The notes: generated by a model from the sequence alone, not told the origin. DNA of 64,000 nucleotides from Armatimonadota bacterium (GCA_037138755.1 JBAXHT010000001.1:901805-965804), one strand, 5' to 3'; numbered from the stretch's first letter, positions 45,638 through 53,588 are shown. Numbers and translations: made by a program.

Positions 45638-47029
45638 TTAACCCAATAGGTGCGAGGAATCGACGCCAGTCAGCCGCCGGTGGAGAGTTAGCACCTCGGA
45701 CTCGGATCGTGAGCTAATGTAATCAACGACCGAGCGTGCAGCTGGACTCAGCTTTGAATTCTCATGAATCTTGCCGGCTCTTTGCAGTTTTGAGCAATGG
45801 GATTCCAGGGCAGTGTGGTTTTCTAAGACGTATTTGGGGAGGAGCTTGCCCTTGGCCTTTAAGTCTTGAAGCAGAATGCGGTACACATCCCAAAGAATTT
45901 TCTGCTGACCATACTGCATTTCACTAAGTGCGGAAGAGTCGATTACATAGTTGCGAGTGATCGCCTTGAGCCACGAGACGATGCTTAGTGTTAGCGGTGG
46001 GACTTCCAGGTGCTTGTTCGTCATGGTGACACTTACCTCCGCCAACAGGTCCCCTGTAAGATCTCTTGCGAATCGAGTTAAGGTACTGATTGCCTCAGAA
46101 CTGTGGTCAAACCCTCCCTTAAGCAGATGCTGCAGGTGGTTACGAGTCGCGTGACCACCTTCGACATCTCTTGACCAGTGGTCGTCTTCGACCTCAGGAT
46201 ACTTCTCCTGTACAAGTTTTGCAAAATCTTCCCAGCCAGACTCGGATCTGAGTTGGTCGACAGGGATGAGTCCAATTCTAAAGAAGTCTTGCACGTCATG
46301 AATGCAGTATGCGATGTCGTCACAAAAGTCCATTATCTCCGCTTCGAGGCTTCGGCGTTCATCCTGTGCCGCGCTGAAACCCGATCTCGCAAAGTTAAAT
46401 GCTTCGACATCAACCGAGTAGTAGCCATATTTTCGTCGCCCAGCCGTCTTGCCCCATGGGTATTTGAGACTGGCATTCAGAGTTGCCCTTGAAAGACCGA
46501 GTCCGTGATCTCTGGCCTTGTTCCGTTCTAGAGCGGTGACAATCCTAAAAGACTGGGCATTACCTTCAAACCCGTCGTCATCAATGTCATCTTCCTGCGC
46601 CCAGGGACCAAATCGTTCCTTAAGCGAAATCGAGTTAGGCGCTGGGCGCTGTGTCAATAGCTCATCAAGCGTGTACTCACCGATATGACCAAAAGGTGGA
46701 TGTCCTAGGTCGTGGATGTAGCTCGCAGCACGGCACACAGCGGGGTCGAGAAAATCTGCCAGCTCCTCTTTGTGTTGCGCCAACAATCGCTGAGCTAGTC
46801 TTCCTGCAAGTTGAGCTACTTTGAGAGAGTGGGTCAAACGGTTATGTGTTTGTCGGCCAACTTTCGTTTTGGCGACTTGGGTCACCTCGTCTAGCCGCAA
46901 AAAAGCCTGGGAGTACAGCAATCTATCTTCGTCTCGCTCGAATGTAGAGCGGGTGTCACGGGAGTCTCCACGAGCCGTTGATGAAGATTGAACGTATCGA
47001 TCGTGCCTGAAAAATTCTGAATTGCTCAA
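45638..47029 (-). CDS. dgt: Deoxyguanosinetriphosphate triphosphohydrolase (HD domain)
   Basis: 463 residues. HD phosphohydrolase motifs are intact: H67 (NRLTHSLKVAQLAGRLA), H106-D107 (YIHDLGHPPFGHIGE) and a later Asp (FCDDIAYCIHD). The size and the TRLTHS-type start fit the dGTPase family, which cuts dNTPs to nucleoside and triphosphate. Its ATG overlaps the upstream small gene by 4 nt. Hand counts of two lines give 45-48% GC, below most neighbours. It could serve dNTP balance or phage restriction by dNTP depletion; only the enzyme family is certain. Confidence 0.88.
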   Translation of the reverse strand: MSNSEFFRHDRYVQSSSTARGDSRDTRSTFERDEDRLLYSQAFLRLDEVTQVAKTKVGRQTHNRLTHSLKVAQLAGRLAQRLLAQHKEELADFLDPAVCRAASYIHDLGHPPFGHIGEYTLDELLTQRPAPNSISLKERFGPWAQEDDIDDDGFEGNAQSFRIVTALERNKARDHGLGLSRATLNASLKYPWGKTAGRRKYGYYSVDVEAFNFARSGFSAAQDERRSLEAEIMDFCDDIAYCIHDVQDFFRIGLIPVDQLRSESGWEDFAKLVQEKYPEVEDDHWSRDVEGGHATRNHLQHLLKGGFDHSSEAISTLTRFARDLTGDLLAEVSVTMTNKHLEVPPLTLSIVSWLKAITRNYVIDSSALSEMQYGQQKILWDVYRILLQDLKAKGKLLPKYVLENHTALESHCSKLQRAGKIHENSKLSPAARSVVDYISSRSESEVLTLHRRLTGVDSSHLLG

Positions 47030-47307
47030 GGTTGAGAATTTGCGTGGACTAGTCCCTTGATGTCTACAGAAAGAGATCCGCTGTCGATCATTGTGCCAAT
47101 TGCTGGAAAAACTCTTCTACGGAGCCTGCGAAACTTACGTTGTGGACGATTCTCACGGGGTTCCGTAAGTTTAACGAAGACAAGTTCAACTAGACCGTCG
47201 ATCGTCAGCTCTTTGTTTGGGCACTCTCGAATTATTTCGAGAATTCTTTCCGAGACGTGGGCAAACGGATCGGAAACTTGTTTTGTCGTGCTATCAAGGT
47301 TGGTCAT
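47026..47307 (-). CDS. Small basic protein coupled to dGTPase
   Basis: 93 residues, helical, with a very basic central stretch (ENRPQRKFRRLRRRVF) and a winged-helix-like pattern (LTIDGLVELVFVKLTE, then IGTMIDSGSLSVDIKGLVH). It may bind DNA or RNA, perhaps regulating the dGTPase gene that overlaps it by 4 nt. I do not recognise a named family. It has a TAAATT box 6 nt before its ATG. Confidence 0.65.
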   Translation of the reverse strand: MTNLDSTTKQVSDPFAHVSERILEIIRECPNKELTIDGLVELVFVKLTEPRENRPQRKFRRLRRRVFPAIGTMIDSGSLSVDIKGLVHANSQP

Positions 47308-47313
47308 GACGTG

Positions 47314-47319
47314 AATTTA
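47314..47319 (-). promoter_or_regulatory. TAAATT -10-like box, leaderless pattern, for the dGTPase operon
   Basis: On the minus strand TAAATT, a 6-nt spacer CACGTC, then the ATG at 47307. Confidence 0.5.
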
Positions 47320-47446
47320 TCTATCGGTCAGATTTGTACGTGCGAGAAGGGAGAGTAACACGGCTACGCTCCTGCTTACACAGAATATCACGCTCCGATT
47401 GGGTTGTGTGCGCTCTTGGCGGGAATTCCGCGCAAAAAGGTGCTAA

Positions 47447-47474
47447 CTGTCCGGGGTCTCCGCGAGCCGGACAG
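47447..47474. promoter_or_regulatory. Inverted repeat between the dGTPase operon and a lipoprotein gene
   Basis: CTGTCCGG (47447-47454) and CCGGACAG (47467-47474) form a perfect 8-bp inverted repeat with a 12-nt centre, about 32 nt upstream of the lipoprotein -10 box. No T-run follows, so an operator or RNA stem is more likely than a terminator. Confidence 0.35.
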
Positions 47475-47505
47475 ACTCCTTTCAATGAGGTGGACAAAGG
47501 TGAGG

Positions 47506-47511
47506 TAACGT
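47506..47511 (+). promoter_or_regulatory. TAACGT -10-like box, leaderless pattern
   Basis: TAACGT, a 6-nt spacer AGCGAC, then the ATG at 47518. Confidence 0.45.
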
Positions 47512-47517
47512 AGCGAC

Positions 47518-47829
47518 ATGAAGAATCTCCTCCTCGCATCTCTCGCCGTCTTTGCCCTCGCCGGCTGCAAACCCCCTGAGCCAGAAGTTAACGCCCCCCC
47601 CTCTCCCGACGCCAACACCCCCGCACCCACCGCCCAAGCTGGCGGTGGCGGAGTCGCCCCGATGGCCTCCGGAGCGGCCGGAGGAATGACGCCGATATCT
47701 GGTACCGATTCGGTTCAAGGCGCAGGTGGCGGTAGCACGAGCATGGCAGCCAAAGGCTGGGCAAAGGACAAGATCAACAACACTCCGAGCAGTAGCGCAG
47801 GTCAGATGCCCGCCGACGAAGGCAATTAA
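47518..47829 (+). CDS. Small Pro/Gly-rich lipoprotein
   Basis: 103 residues. The signal MKNLLLASLAVFALAGC gives a lipid cysteine at residue 17. The mature part is low-complexity, rich in Pro, Ala and Gly (PPSPDANTPAPTAQAGGGG), with a short charged KGWAKDKINNTP segment. No domain is recognised. It probably lies at the outer membrane or cell surface. It is separated by 34 nt from the transporter gene, which has its own box. Confidence 0.75.
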   Translation: MKNLLLASLAVFALAGCKPPEPEVNAPPSPDANTPAPTAQAGGGGVAPMASGAAGGMTPISGTDSVQGAGGGSTSMAAKGWAKDKINNTPSSSAGQMPADEGN

Positions 47830-47851
47830 CCAAATCTTAGCAATCGTCGAC

Positions 47852-47857
47852 TAACCT
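47852..47857 (+). promoter_or_regulatory. TAACCT -10-like box, leaderless pattern, for the MFS transporter gene
   Basis: TAACCT, a 6-nt spacer TCGGCG, then the ATG at 47864. Confidence 0.45.
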
Positions 47858-47863
47858 TCGGCG

Positions 47864-49102
47864 ATGACCAAAGAGGCTCGCTGGCAGGCCCTTACTGCGA
47901 CCTTACTCGTCGTTGGCTACTCCGGCTACTACGCTTGCAGGAGCAATCTGAGTGTCTGCCGTCCCCAGATCCTTGAAGAATTTGCCTCTCAAGGAATCGA
48001 CAAAGCCGCAATCGGCACCATCACCTTCTGGGGAACCCTGGCGTACGCCTGCGGAAAGCTGATCTGGGGGCCAATCACCGATGCAGTTGGAGGCCGATCG
48101 ATGTTCCTGAGCGGAATGATTGGCGCGATCCTGTTCACCCTGATGTTCGCGTTCGGTCCCGCCCCAGGCATCTTCCTCGTTGCGTGGGTCGGCAATCGGT
48201 TGGTGCAAAGCATGGGTTGGGGTGGAATGGTTAATCTCGCCAGTAAGTGGTACCTGCCCAAGCAGTACGGCACGATCATGGGCATCATCAGCCTCAGTTA
48301 CCTGTTTGGCGACTGGGCGTCTCGGCTCATCCTTGGAAAGCTGATTGAAGCTGGCTGGGGCTGGCGCCACGTCTATGTCGCCGGTGCTGGCTTCCTTGCC
48401 GTAATCTTTGTTTGCTGCCTTGCACTCCTCAAACAGCGACCTAGTAAAGTCGGTCTGGCCGAGATCGTCGCCGACGAAACTGAACAGGAACCGCTCAAAA
48501 GTGCGCTCCGAAGCCTCACCTGCTCACCCGCGTTTTGGGTGACCTGCGCCCTGAGCTTCGTGTTCACATTCGTTCGTGAGACGTTCAATGATTGGACTCC
48601 GACGTTCCTTGTCGAGGTCGCAAAACTCGCGAAGGATCGCGCAGCCATTGTTAGCTCCAGTTTTCCTCTTTTTGGAGGGTTCTCAGTGCTGCTCGTCGGC
48701 TACTTGGCCGACCGAGTTCCGAAGGGTGGCAAGAGTCTTCTCATCGGCTTCGGTCTCGCGGTTGCGATCCCGATGTTCTTCCTATTGGGGTCGGTTTCTT
48801 CATCCTCCGGGGAGACCTACCTGATCGGACTCCTAGGCGCAACTGCGGTTCTGATCCTGGGTCCCTACTCCTTGTTTGCTGGAGCGATGGCCCTTCACTA
48901 CGGGAACAAAAGAACCGCCGCCGCCGCTGCTGGCTTGATTGATGGAATTGGATACTTCGGCGGAATGATTAGCGCAAAACTGGTCGGCGATGTTGCGACA
49001 AAAAGTGGCTGGACCTCGGCGTGGCACATCCTCGGCTGGCTCGCCGCGTTGGGAGTCTGCGTTGCTATCCCGGCTTGGATCCTTGAGCGGCGAGCACGTT
49101 AA
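47864..49102 (+). CDS. MFS transporter, organophosphate:phosphate antiporter-like
   Basis: 412 residues with about twelve hydrophobic helices. The N-terminal GYSGYYACRSNLSVCRPQIL matches GlpT/UhpT/PgtP-type transporters, which import phosphorylated small molecules in exchange for phosphate. The middle loop (EIVADETEQEPLKSALRSL) is short. Its 3' end overlaps the convergent HAD gene by 38 nt. With a PhnX-like hydrolase and an FAD oxidoreductase beside it, a phosphonate is a reasonable substrate. That is inference from context. Confidence 0.8.
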   Translation: MTKEARWQALTATLLVVGYSGYYACRSNLSVCRPQILEEFASQGIDKAAIGTITFWGTLAYACGKLIWGPITDAVGGRSMFLSGMIGAILFTLMFAFGPAPGIFLVAWVGNRLVQSMGWGGMVNLASKWYLPKQYGTIMGIISLSYLFGDWASRLILGKLIEAGWGWRHVYVAGAGFLAVIFVCCLALLKQRPSKVGLAEIVADETEQEPLKSALRSLTCSPAFWVTCALSFVFTFVRETFNDWTPTFLVEVAKLAKDRAAIVSSSFPLFGGFSVLLVGYLADRVPKGGKSLLIGFGLAVAIPMFFLLGSVSSSSGETYLIGLLGATAVLILGPYSLFAGAMALHYGNKRTAAAAAGLIDGIGYFGGMISAKLVGDVATKSGWTSAWHILGWLAALGVCVAIPAWILERRAR

Positions 49103-49763
49103 AGTCTAGATCCAGCATCTCGATGACCGAGTTCAGGATCAAGTCTGGATTTTCGCCTTCTAGAGCCAGCTCATTATCCGTTCCGCTCAGGACGCCGATC
49201 ACCAACCCACACCCGGCGCTGCGGCCCTCACCTATATCGCTGACAGTATCGCCAATTTTCATGACTCGGCGCGTGCTTGGAATCCGCAACTCCGCCATCA
49301 AAGCGTGGATCATGTCCGGATGAGGCCGCCCTTGCTTCACCTCGTCCGAGGTGATTGAAGCGTCGATGACTGTAGAATCCCAACCAAGGCGCCCCAAAAT
49401 CAAGTCAGTAATCTCTCGGTCAAATCCGGTGTCCAACGCAACCTTCACACTATTTTCTTGCAAGAACCGAAACACATTTTCAGCTCCTGGAATCGGTTCG
49501 ACCCTATCATCTTCTCTGTAAAAGCGAACCATTTCCTCTCGAAACGTCTCGAAGACGGCCAAAACTTCGTCTGACTCCGGATCAAGATCAAGAACGATTC
49601 CAATAGCAACCGGCTTCGCTAAACCCATGACCGCGTCCAGTCGATCCATTTCTACGTCATGGTCATGCTTAGCTAGGGCGGTCTGAAAGGCCAAGGCGAC
49701 AAATCGCTCATCGCGAACAGTTGTGCCAGCGATGTCAAAAACCGCAAGATCAAATGGAAGCAT
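49065..49763 (-). CDS. HAD hydrolase, phosphonatase (PhnX)-like
   Basis: 232 residues. D10 is the catalytic nucleophile in DIAGTTV, the phosphonatase form of HAD motif I. Residues 46-50 read MGLAK; K50 aligns by spacing with the Schiff-base lysine of phosphonoacetaldehyde hydrolase (PhnX). Motif III/IV follows as KIGDTVSDIGEGRSAGCGLVIGVLSG. The likely reaction cuts the C-P bond of phosphonoacetaldehyde or a related compound. A phosphonatase-like subfamily is known to sit beside the FAD oxidoreductase type encoded divergently here. It overlaps the transporter gene by 38 nt at its 3' end. Confidence 0.82.
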   Translation of the reverse strand: MLPFDLAVFDIAGTTVRDERFVALAFQTALAKHDHDVEMDRLDAVMGLAKPVAIGIVLDLDPESDEVLAVFETFREEMVRFYREDDRVEPIPGAENVFRFLQENSVKVALDTGFDREITDLILGRLGWDSTVIDASITSDEVKQGRPHPDMIHALMAELRIPSTRRVMKIGDTVSDIGEGRSAGCGLVIGVLSGTDNELALEGENPDLILNSVIEMLDLDFNVLAAQGSKPG

Positions 49764-49769
49764 TGCAAC

Positions 49770-49775
49770 AATTTA
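49770..49775 (-). promoter_or_regulatory. TAAATT -10-like box, leaderless pattern, for the HAD gene
   Basis: On the minus strand TAAATT, a 6-nt spacer GTTGCA, then the ATG at 49763. It shares a 36-nt divergent gap with the oxidoreductase promoter. Confidence 0.5.
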
Positions 49776-49787
49776 ACAGCCAAGGGT

Positions 49788-49793
49788 TAAGAT
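49788..49793 (+). promoter_or_regulatory. TAAGAT -10-like box, leaderless pattern, for the FAD oxidoreductase gene
   Basis: TAAGAT, a 6-nt spacer TTCGCT, then the ATG at 49800. Confidence 0.5.
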
Positions 49794-49799
49794 TTCGCT

Positions 49800-50918
49800 A
49801 TGAAACGGTTCGACGTTGCAATTATTGGGGCAGGAGTACTCGGGCTGGCCCATGCTTATACGGCGGCAAAGCGCGGACTAAAAGTTGCAGTGTTCGAGAG
49901 GTCTCCGATGGCCGAAGGTGCTTCAGTCCGAAACTTTGGAATGATCTGGACTGTCGGTCAATGGGGTACTCCGCTCGCTGAGGTTGCTCAAAACAGCAAC
50001 CGCCTGTGGCGCGAGTTACTCGCCGATTCCGAAATCTGGCACGATCCCTGCGGCAGTTTAACTCTCACCTACCATGACGATGAGCTTCAAGTTGCGAAGG
50101 AGTTTGTCGCGATGGCGGACGATCCTACGGTTCGCCTCGTCCAGCCCGCAGAAGTCGCTAGCCTGGCCCCTTCGGTTCTGCAACAGCGGCTCCTTGGTGG
50201 AATCTTCAGTGAGCGTGAAGTTCATGTTGATCCGCGCGATGCGATTGCAAAACTGCCTACTTATCTGGCACAGAAGTTTGGAGTTGAGTTTTTCTGGAGC
50301 TCCTGTGTCACCCAAGTTGAATCGGGTTCAATCGTGGCGGGGGGCCAGAACTGGCAAGCTGACCAGATTGTTGTCTGTTCGGGTCACGACTACGAAACGC
50401 TGTTTCCAGAGCATTTCTCGAACAGCAATCTCGGGCGGTGCAAGCTACAAATGCTTCGCGCGATCCCTAAGGGAAATTGGCGAATCGGACCGATGCTCTG
50501 CGCCGGACTCACGTTGCTTCATTACAAGAACTTTGCGTCTTGCCCATCCCTTGATCTGGTTAGACAACGCTACGAAGAAACGCATCCTCAGCATATGGCT
50601 TGGGGCGTCCACCTGCTGGTATCTCAGCATGAAACAGGCGAGCTAGTGATCGGCGATAGCCATGAATACGGCCCTGCGATCTCGCCATTCAACCTGGACT
50701 CGGTTGATCAACTCATCCTGAACTACCTGAACACCTTCTTGCCTGTAACCGATATTGATGTCACTTTGCGCTGGCATGGCGTTTACTCCACCTTCGACGA
50801 GCAAGTTTATGAAGCCGAAGTTCTTCCTTCGGTCCATATCGTCACCGGAGTTGGAGGGGCAGGAATGACCATGAGCATGGGATTAGGCGAACGAACCCTA
50901 GCCAAAATCGCTCGCTAG
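49800..50918 (+). CDS. FAD-dependent oxidoreductase of phosphonate clusters (TIGR03364-like)
   Basis: 372 residues, DAO-type flavoprotein. The N-terminal dinucleotide motif is FDVAIIGAGVLGLAHAYTAAKRG, followed by EGASVRNFGMIWTVGQ, a signature of the TIGR03364 group that occurs beside PhnX-like hydrolases. The C-terminus has a second FAD-binding block (TGVGGAGMTMSMGLGERT). Enzymes of this kind oxidise 2-aminoethylphosphonate or its N-methyl form to phosphonoacetaldehyde, which would feed the divergent hydrolase. The pairing supports that role, but the substrate is not proven by sequence. Confidence 0.82.
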   Translation: MKRFDVAIIGAGVLGLAHAYTAAKRGLKVAVFERSPMAEGASVRNFGMIWTVGQWGTPLAEVAQNSNRLWRELLADSEIWHDPCGSLTLTYHDDELQVAKEFVAMADDPTVRLVQPAEVASLAPSVLQQRLLGGIFSEREVHVDPRDAIAKLPTYLAQKFGVEFFWSSCVTQVESGSIVAGGQNWQADQIVVCSGHDYETLFPEHFSNSNLGRCKLQMLRAIPKGNWRIGPMLCAGLTLLHYKNFASCPSLDLVRQRYEETHPQHMAWGVHLLVSQHETGELVIGDSHEYGPAISPFNLDSVDQLILNYLNTFLPVTDIDVTLRWHGVYSTFDEQVYEAEVLPSVHIVTGVGGAGMTMSMGLGERTLAKIAR

Positions 50919-50973
50919 ACTAAGAATCTTAGTTCGCTTGATTCAAATAATCAGGCCAAAGTTGGAAAAGTCG

Positions 50974-50979
50974 TACAAT
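50974..50979 (+). promoter_or_regulatory. TACAAT -10-like box that fixes the start of the PLP enzyme
   Basis: TACAAT, a 6-nt spacer GCTTGG, then the ATG at 50986. It lies inside a longer open frame that begins at 50938, which makes that upstream start unlikely. Confidence 0.6.
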
Positions 50980-50985
50980 GCTTGG

Positions 50986-52149
50986 ATGCATTTCGCAACC
51001 AAAGCTCTGCGCGTCGGTCAGGACCCCGATCCTAAATACAAAGCGGTTGTTCCACCAATCTATCAGTCATCTACGTTCGCTTGGGACAATCTTGACAATA
51101 TTCCAAAGATTGACTACTCCCGCTGTCAAAATCCGAACCGCGAGATGCTCGAGCAGGTTATCGCCGCGCTAGAAAACGGCGAGTTCTGTACGTTATTCAG
51201 CTCCGGAATGGCGGCCGTTGCCGCATGTTTCGCGCTGCTCAAGCAGGGCGATCATCTTCTGGTTGCCAACGATATCTACGGCGGCACATTCCGCCTGGCC
51301 GAGAAGTACCTTCCCAAGCAAGGGATCAGTTACACCAGCTTCGATGCCCAGGACCCGGCATCGATCGAGACAGTGGTTCAGCCGAACACGAAGATGCTGA
51401 TTTTCGAAGGTCCGACGAATCCGACGATGCGAGTTCCAGATATCCAGAAGGTTGCCAAAGCGGCGAAAGAGTTGGGATTAATCGTCGTCTTTGACAATAC
51501 ATTCGCTTCACCCGCTCTCCAAAATCCTCTCGATATCGGCGTGGATATCGTTCTCCACTCCACCACCAAATACATCTCGGGCCACAGTGATGTCGTTGGT
51601 GGTGCAACGATCACCAACAGCCAAGAGCTTGCCTTCGAAATCTATGAGTGGAACAAAGCCTTCGGCTGCAATCCTTCACCCTTCGATAACTGGCTTTCCC
51701 TCCGCGGAGCGAGGACTCTAAGTGTCCGAATGGAAAGGCACTGCAAGAACGCTCAAATTATCGCCAAAGCACTGGAAGCGAATCCCAAAGTCACCAAGGT
51801 CCATTATCCAGGACTCCCGAGTCACCCGGATCACGAGACTGCCAAGAAGCAGATGTCCGATTTCGGCGGCATGGTTTCCATCGAGTTCGCCACTGTTGAC
51901 GAAGCCCGCTGGGTTGCCGAGCACGCGCGGGTCTTTTTGCTCGCTGAGTCACTGGGTGGGGTCGAGAGCCTCATTGCCTACCCACCGCTGATGTCCCACG
52001 CAACGATGACCGAAGAGCAGCGCTTGGAACGTGGTATTCCGCCAACAATGTTGCGTCTGAGTATCGGAATTGAGGATGCCAGAGATCTCCTTGAAGACAT
52101 CGAACAAGCAATCGCATCTTTCCCTGCAAAAGTCGAAGCATTGAAATAA
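50986..52149 (+). CDS. Cystathionine gamma-synthase/lyase family PLP enzyme
   Basis: 387 residues. The start at 50986 gives MHFATKALRVGQDPDPKYKA, the usual family N-terminus; an upstream start would add 16 atypical residues. The PLP lysine lies in STTKYISGHSDVVGG. Other family blocks are VVPPIYQSSTF, YSRCQNPNREMLEQ, FSSGMAAVAACFAL, FDNTFASPALQNP, and SLGGVESLIAYPPLMSHATM near the end. It makes or breaks cystathionine in methionine/cysteine metabolism; synthase and lyase cannot be told apart here. It lies 67 nt after the oxidoreductase gene. Confidence 0.9.
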   Translation: MHFATKALRVGQDPDPKYKAVVPPIYQSSTFAWDNLDNIPKIDYSRCQNPNREMLEQVIAALENGEFCTLFSSGMAAVAACFALLKQGDHLLVANDIYGGTFRLAEKYLPKQGISYTSFDAQDPASIETVVQPNTKMLIFEGPTNPTMRVPDIQKVAKAAKELGLIVVFDNTFASPALQNPLDIGVDIVLHSTTKYISGHSDVVGGATITNSQELAFEIYEWNKAFGCNPSPFDNWLSLRGARTLSVRMERHCKNAQIIAKALEANPKVTKVHYPGLPSHPDHETAKKQMSDFGGMVSIEFATVDEARWVAEHARVFLLAESLGGVESLIAYPPLMSHATMTEEQRLERGIPPTMLRLSIGIEDARDLLEDIEQAIASFPAKVEALK

Positions 52150-52199
52150 CGATCTCATAACCTACGGATTTCGCGGTTTTGATCCGAAGTCTATTAGAT

Positions 52200-53588
52200 A
52201 TGCCGTGCTTTGACCGATCAGTTCCGATGGGCGAGCGACTTCATGATGCTCCTGAAATGAAGCAGATCATGGACACGTTGCCTCATGGTGTGTTTGTGGC
52301 ACGAACGGACGGATCGATTCACTACGCCAATGATCTTTGGAATCGAAAAACTGGAAAGGACCATTCACAATTCGACGACGTTCCATGGTACGAATGTGTT
52401 GAAGAGCAACATCTGCCTGCAGTCCTGAAAGCATGGAACCAACTGGTCAAGACTGGCGAAACCATTCAGCTCGAGGCAATGGTACGTCGAGACGACGATT
52501 CTCGTCGAATCATTCACTTCAAAATGATTCGATTCAATCCGGAAGAAGGGGTAGATGTCTTCCTGGCTCATGCCGACGATATCACAGTCACGAAGCAATT
52601 GGCTCAAGTCGCCGAAAAAAATGAGCGACGACTTGCGATCATGCTTGAAGTCATGAGTGAAGGTGTTGTCCTCCAAGACTCTGACGGACAGATTATGCTA
52701 TCGAACCCTGCTGCGGAGGAGATCCTCGGATTATCTAACGATCAACTGAGCGGACGCACCTCACTTGACCCTTGTTGGCGCTCAATCTACGAAGACGGCT
52801 CCGATTACCCAGGTTCCGAGCATCCCGCAATGCAAGCTCTTGCCTCTGGTGCGAGCTTCCACGATCAGCTGATGGGAATCCATAAGCCTGACGGAACCTT
52901 GACATGGATTTCAATCAACGCTGTTCCCATCATCAACCCAGCCACTGGTAAGCCGGATTCGGCCGTCGCTAGCTTTTCCGACGTTACCGAACTCAAGAAA
53001 TCCCGGGATGAAACCCGGAAACAGCTGGACGCCCTGCATATGGTTCAGATTGAACTCGAAATGCGTCAGCGCGAACTCGAGGTCATCAATTCTCAGCTCA
53101 AAGGTATGGCCGATACAGACGTTCTCACTGGACTCAAAAACCGCCGCTGCCTCTTTGAGCGCCTCCGCGCTGAGATTTCGCTCGTCGAGCGAAATGGAAA
53201 TCCGTTTGGTTTTGCCCTGTTCGACGTCGACTTCTTTAAGTCGATCAATGACACTTTCGGCCACATGGCCGGAGATGAGGTTTTGAAGCGCGTTGCAGAT
53301 GCGCTGACTTCCTGTGCCCGAATCTCCGACTTCGTCGCCCGATACGGAGGTGAAGAATTTGCGGTCGTGATGCCTCACACATCCCGCGCCCAAGCCGAAG
53401 TCGCGGTCGAACGGATGCTCGCTGAAATTCGTCGCATCCATTGGGAAGGGAGGCAAGTCACCGCTTCCGCAGGAGTGTCGTTGTTCTCCGGGCTGGGTGC
53501 TTCTATTGACATCCTCATCGACGAAGCCGATAAGGCCCTCTACGCCGCCAAGGGCGCAGGAAGAAACCAAGTTGTCATGGCTGGCTAG
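52200..53588 (+). CDS. PAS-PAS-GGDEF diguanylate cyclase
   Basis: About 462 residues from the ATG at 52200; a TTG at 52179 and an ATG at 52227 are alternatives, and none has a clear ribosome site. Two PAS domains can be seen (VFVARTDGSIHYANDLWNRK; VVLQDSDGQIMLSNPAAEEILG), then a short coiled coil and a GGDEF domain. Its active-site GGEEF lies at nucleotides 53346-53360. An RxxD inhibitory site (RISD) lies five residues before GGEEF, so product inhibition is likely. It makes cyclic di-GMP in response to a signal sensed by the PAS domains; no membrane segment is present. It overlaps the convergent gene by 4 nt. Confidence 0.9.
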   Translation: MPCFDRSVPMGERLHDAPEMKQIMDTLPHGVFVARTDGSIHYANDLWNRKTGKDHSQFDDVPWYECVEEQHLPAVLKAWNQLVKTGETIQLEAMVRRDDDSRRIIHFKMIRFNPEEGVDVFLAHADDITVTKQLAQVAEKNERRLAIMLEVMSEGVVLQDSDGQIMLSNPAAEEILGLSNDQLSGRTSLDPCWRSIYEDGSDYPGSEHPAMQALASGASFHDQLMGIHKPDGTLTWISINAVPIINPATGKPDSAVASFSDVTELKKSRDETRKQLDALHMVQIELEMRQRELEVINSQLKGMADTDVLTGLKNRRCLFERLRAEISLVERNGNPFGFALFDVDFFKSINDTFGHMAGDEVLKRVADALTSCARISDFVARYGGEEFAVVMPHTSRAQAEVAVERMLAEIRRIHWEGRQVTASAGVSLFSGLGASIDILIDEADKALYAAKGAGRNQVVMAG

